Assembly (NCBI RefSeq): GCF_024171815.1
Contig: NZ_JAMTCJ010000004.1
Span: forward strand, 682,001 to 746,000
Reading direction: 5' to 3'
Length of the DNA: 64,000 bases
Source of the DNA: Williamsia maris
Lineage (GTDB): Bacteria; Actinomycetota; Actinomycetes; Mycobacteriales; Mycobacteriaceae
The notes under the pieces are model-generated. The model saw only the letters and a list, made by a program, of their open reading frames with translations. It did no database searches and was not told where the DNA came from. The position numbers were made by a program, and so were the translations under genes. The stretch's first letter is position 1, and each line of letters opens with the position of its first letter. Shown one piece after another: positions 62,147-64,000 of this stretch.

Positions 62147-63691
62147 TCACACGGGGGTGGGAGCCGCCACGCGGCGCTCGTCGTCGGCGACCGAGTCGTC
62201 GGCGGGGGTGCTCGACAGTTCCAGCACCTTCGAGGTCCAGTCCCACACCTCACGGAACAGCGACTCGTCGTCGGACAGCTTGTGACCGAACGACGGGATC
62301 ATCTCGGCGAGGGTCGGCTTCCAGGCCTCGAAGTGCCGCGGGAAGCAGCGCTCTAGGACGTCGAGCATCGCGGGAACCGCGGTCGACGCACCGGGCGAGG
62401 CGCCCAGCAGGCCGGCCATCGTGCCGTCCTCGGAGTTGACCACGGCGGTGCCGAACTCGAGGGCGCCGCTCATGGCGCCGTTCTTGCGGATGACCTGGAC
62501 ACGCTGTCCGGCGGTGATGAGCTCCCAGTCGGCGCCGAGGGCGCGCGGGACGAACTCCTGCAGGGTCTTGACCCGGTCGTTCGAGTTGGCCGCGAGCTCG
62601 CTGATGAGGTACTTCAGCAGCCCGAACTCCTTGGGGGCGATGCTCGCGATCGGGAACGCGTTGAAGGGCGTCACCGACTTGAGCAGATCGAGGTTGCTGC
62701 CCTCCTTGAGGAACTTCGGCGACCAGCCCGCGTACGGGCCGAAGAGCAGACCCGGCTTGTGGTTGATGACACGGGTGTCGAGGTGCGGCACCGACATCGG
62801 CGGCGCACCGACCGCGGCGCGGCCGTAGACCTTCGCGTGGTGCTCGTCGATGAGTTCTGCGTTGGTGCAGCGGAAGAACGCGCCGCTGACCGGGAACCCA
62901 CCGAACTGACGCGCCTCCTTGATGCCGGACTTCTGCAGCAGGTGGATGGCGCCACCGCCGGCGCCGACGAACACGAAGCCGGCGTGCACGGTGGTCTTCT
63001 GCTTGGTGCGCAGGTTGACGACCTTGACCATCCAGCTGCCGTCGGACTGCTTCTTCAGGTCGGTGACCGAGTGCCCGAAGTTGACGTTGCCGCCGTCGGC
63101 GACGGTGTTGAGCAGCTTCTGGGTCAGCGCGCCGAAGTCGACGTCGGTGCCGCCCTCGAACCAGTTCAACGCGACCGGGTCGGAGAAGTCACGACCGGTC
63201 GACATCAACGGCAGGCGCTTGGTGAACTCGGCCGGGTCGTCGATGTACTCCATGCCCTTGAACAGCGTCTGGCCGGCCAGCGCGTCGTACCGCTTGCGCA
63301 GGTAGTCCACCCCGTCGGCGCCGTGGGTGAAGCTCACGTGCGGGATGGGGTTGATGAACTCGCTGGGGTTGCTGAGGATGCCGTTCTCGATGGAATGCGC
63401 CCAGAACTGGCGCGACACCTGGAACTGCTCGTTGATCGTGATCGCCTTGGTGATGTCGACACCACCGTCGGCCGTCTGCGGGGTGTAGTTCAGCTCACAC
63501 AGGGCGGAGTGCCCGGTACCCGCGTTGTTCCACGGATCGCTGCTCTCTGCCGCCGCCGCGTCGAGGCGCTCGAAGACACTGACCGACCAGTCGGGCTGCA
63601 GCGATCGGATGAGCACACCCAGGGTGGCGCTCATGATTCCTGCTCCGACCAGGACGACGTCGGTTTTGACGACCGCAGACGATGAAGACAC
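62147..63691 (-). CDS. mqo: Malate:quinone oxidoreductase
   Basis: 514 residues; membrane-associated FAD enzyme oxidising malate to oxaloacetate with quinone reduction. [85 protein letters not shown] and [18 protein letters not shown] are the diagnostic blocks. The GTG at 63691 (preceded by AAGGGAG) fits the family; an extended open frame upstream has no homology. Last gene of the mycobacterial syntenic segment. It is divergent from the gene at the right edge. Confidence 0.96.
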   Translation of the reverse strand: MSSSSAVVKTDVVLVGAGIMSATLGVLIRSLQPDWSVSVFERLDAAAAESSDPWNNAGTGHSALCELNYTPQTADGGVDITKAITINEQFQVSRQFWAHSIENGILSNPSEFINPIPHVSFTHGADGVDYLRKRYDALAGQTLFKGMEYIDDPAEFTKRLPLMSTGRDFSDPVALNWFEGGTDVDFGALTQKLLNTVADGGNVNFGHSVTDLKKQSDGSWMVKVVNLRTKQKTTVHAGFVFVGAGGGAIHLLQKSGIKEARQFGGFPVSGAFFRCTNAELIDEHHAKVYGRAAVGAPPMSVPHLDTRVINHKPGLLFGPYAGWSPKFLKEGSNLDLLKSVTPFNAFPIASIAPKEFGLLKYLISELAANSNDRVKTLQEFVPRALGADWELITAGQRVQVIRKNGAMSGALEFGTAVVNSEDGTMAGLLGASPGASTAVPAMLDVLERCFPRHFEAWKPTLAEMIPSFGHKLSDDESLFREVWDWTSKVLELSSTPADDSVADDERRVAAPTPV

Positions 63692-63823
63692 TTGACGCTC
63701 AACTCCCTTGCCGTACTCCGGGCCGATTGGTCCGGGAACATCTCCGGTCCATTGTCCCCCATGAGAGCACCGATCGAAACGTCGGTGTGGGAAAGCGCAC
63801 CGGCAGCTCAGTACAGTTGGGCG

Positions 63824-64000
63824 GTGGCTTCCACATCGCACACACCCGTGCCCCCCACCTCCGACACACCCCTCGCGGCCGGGTCCGCGCAGTGGGGTCC
63901 AGACCTGCTCGGCGACAGCTTCGAGGCCCTGACGATCGACCTCGGCGACGATCCCGACGGCGAGGCCCGGGTCGACGCGACGCTGGTGCGCCGTCGCCGG
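63824..64000 (+). CDS. N-terminal part of an unidentified protein, possibly an alpha/beta hydrolase (truncated by window edge)
   Basis: 59 residues are visible from the GTG at 63824 to the end, with a GTG at 63848 as alternative start. The segment [36 protein letters not shown] looks like the lead-in to an esterase/hydrolase domain, as found beside mqo in relatives (Rv2854 position), but catalytic residues lie outside the window. Divergent from mqo over 132 bases. Confidence 0.55.
   Translation, partial: MASTSHTPVPPTSDTPLAAGSAQWGPDLLGDSFEALTIDLGDDPDGEARVDATLVRRRR

Overview
The window is high-GC actinobacterial DNA. Its gene order follows the Mycobacterium tuberculosis segment from ftsK to mqo: ftsK, rnj-dapA-thyX, dfrA-thyA, dapB, aldR/ald, pepR-gpsI-rpsO-ribF, sirR/mntR, truB-pptT-phosphoesterase, dinF-nrnA-rbfA-infB-ylxR-nusA-rimP, proS, cysG-cobB-cobO-chelatase, GNAT, mqo. 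With 5'-GTG starts, ATGA/GTGA overlaps and the ThyA plus ThyX pair, this points to Mycobacteriales. Gordonia or Williamsia is my best guess, but no sequence here fixes the genus. No tRNA, rRNA, insertion sequence, phage gene or CRISPR array is visible.

Layout. 1-4.3 kb: end of an unknown gene, a TerC transporter behind a yybP-ykoY-type manganese riboswitch, and ftsK. 4.4-14.9 kb: a mostly minus-strand housekeeping block (RNase J, DapA, ThyX, DHFR, ThyA, DapB) with small accessory genes and a secreted tyrosine phosphatase. 15-27.3 kb: an accessory catabolic island that appears to carry choline to glycine: GMC choline oxidase/dehydrogenase, betaine-aldehyde dehydrogenase, Rieske glycine-betaine demethylase, dimethylglycine oxidoreductase and sarcosine oxidase. 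It also holds an APC permease, an IclR regulator, and a divergent Rieske ferredoxin plus ferredoxin reductase likely to feed electrons to the demethylase. Identical-spacing palindromes GTTGC-N7-GCAAC lie upstream of both arms and are the probable regulator sites.

27.3-36.7 kb: divergent aldR/ald, a DUF294/CBS nucleotidyltransferase-like sensor divergent from an amino-acid permease, a free-standing A-T-TE NRPS-like enzyme with no condensation domain, and the M16 peptidase pepR. 36.7-44.3 kb: PNPase, S15, RibF, MntR, TruB, PptT (which could activate the A-T-TE carrier) and a phosphoesterase. 44.4-52.4 kb: MATE exporter and the conserved nusA-infB translation/transcription operon. 52.6-56.2 kb: a Tat-type lipoprotein plus ferritin-like protein pair, ProS and YaaA. 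56.2-62.1 kb: siroheme/cobalamin genes with a fused AAA-VWA chelatase. 62.1-64 kb: malate:quinone oxidoreductase and the start of a divergent gene.

Almost all genes abut or overlap their neighbours. The only gene-free stretch over 300 bases lies between rpsO and pnp and holds a strong terminator hairpin. The regulatory signals I can support are the riboswitch, the palindromes near the IclR gene, and several hairpin terminators.
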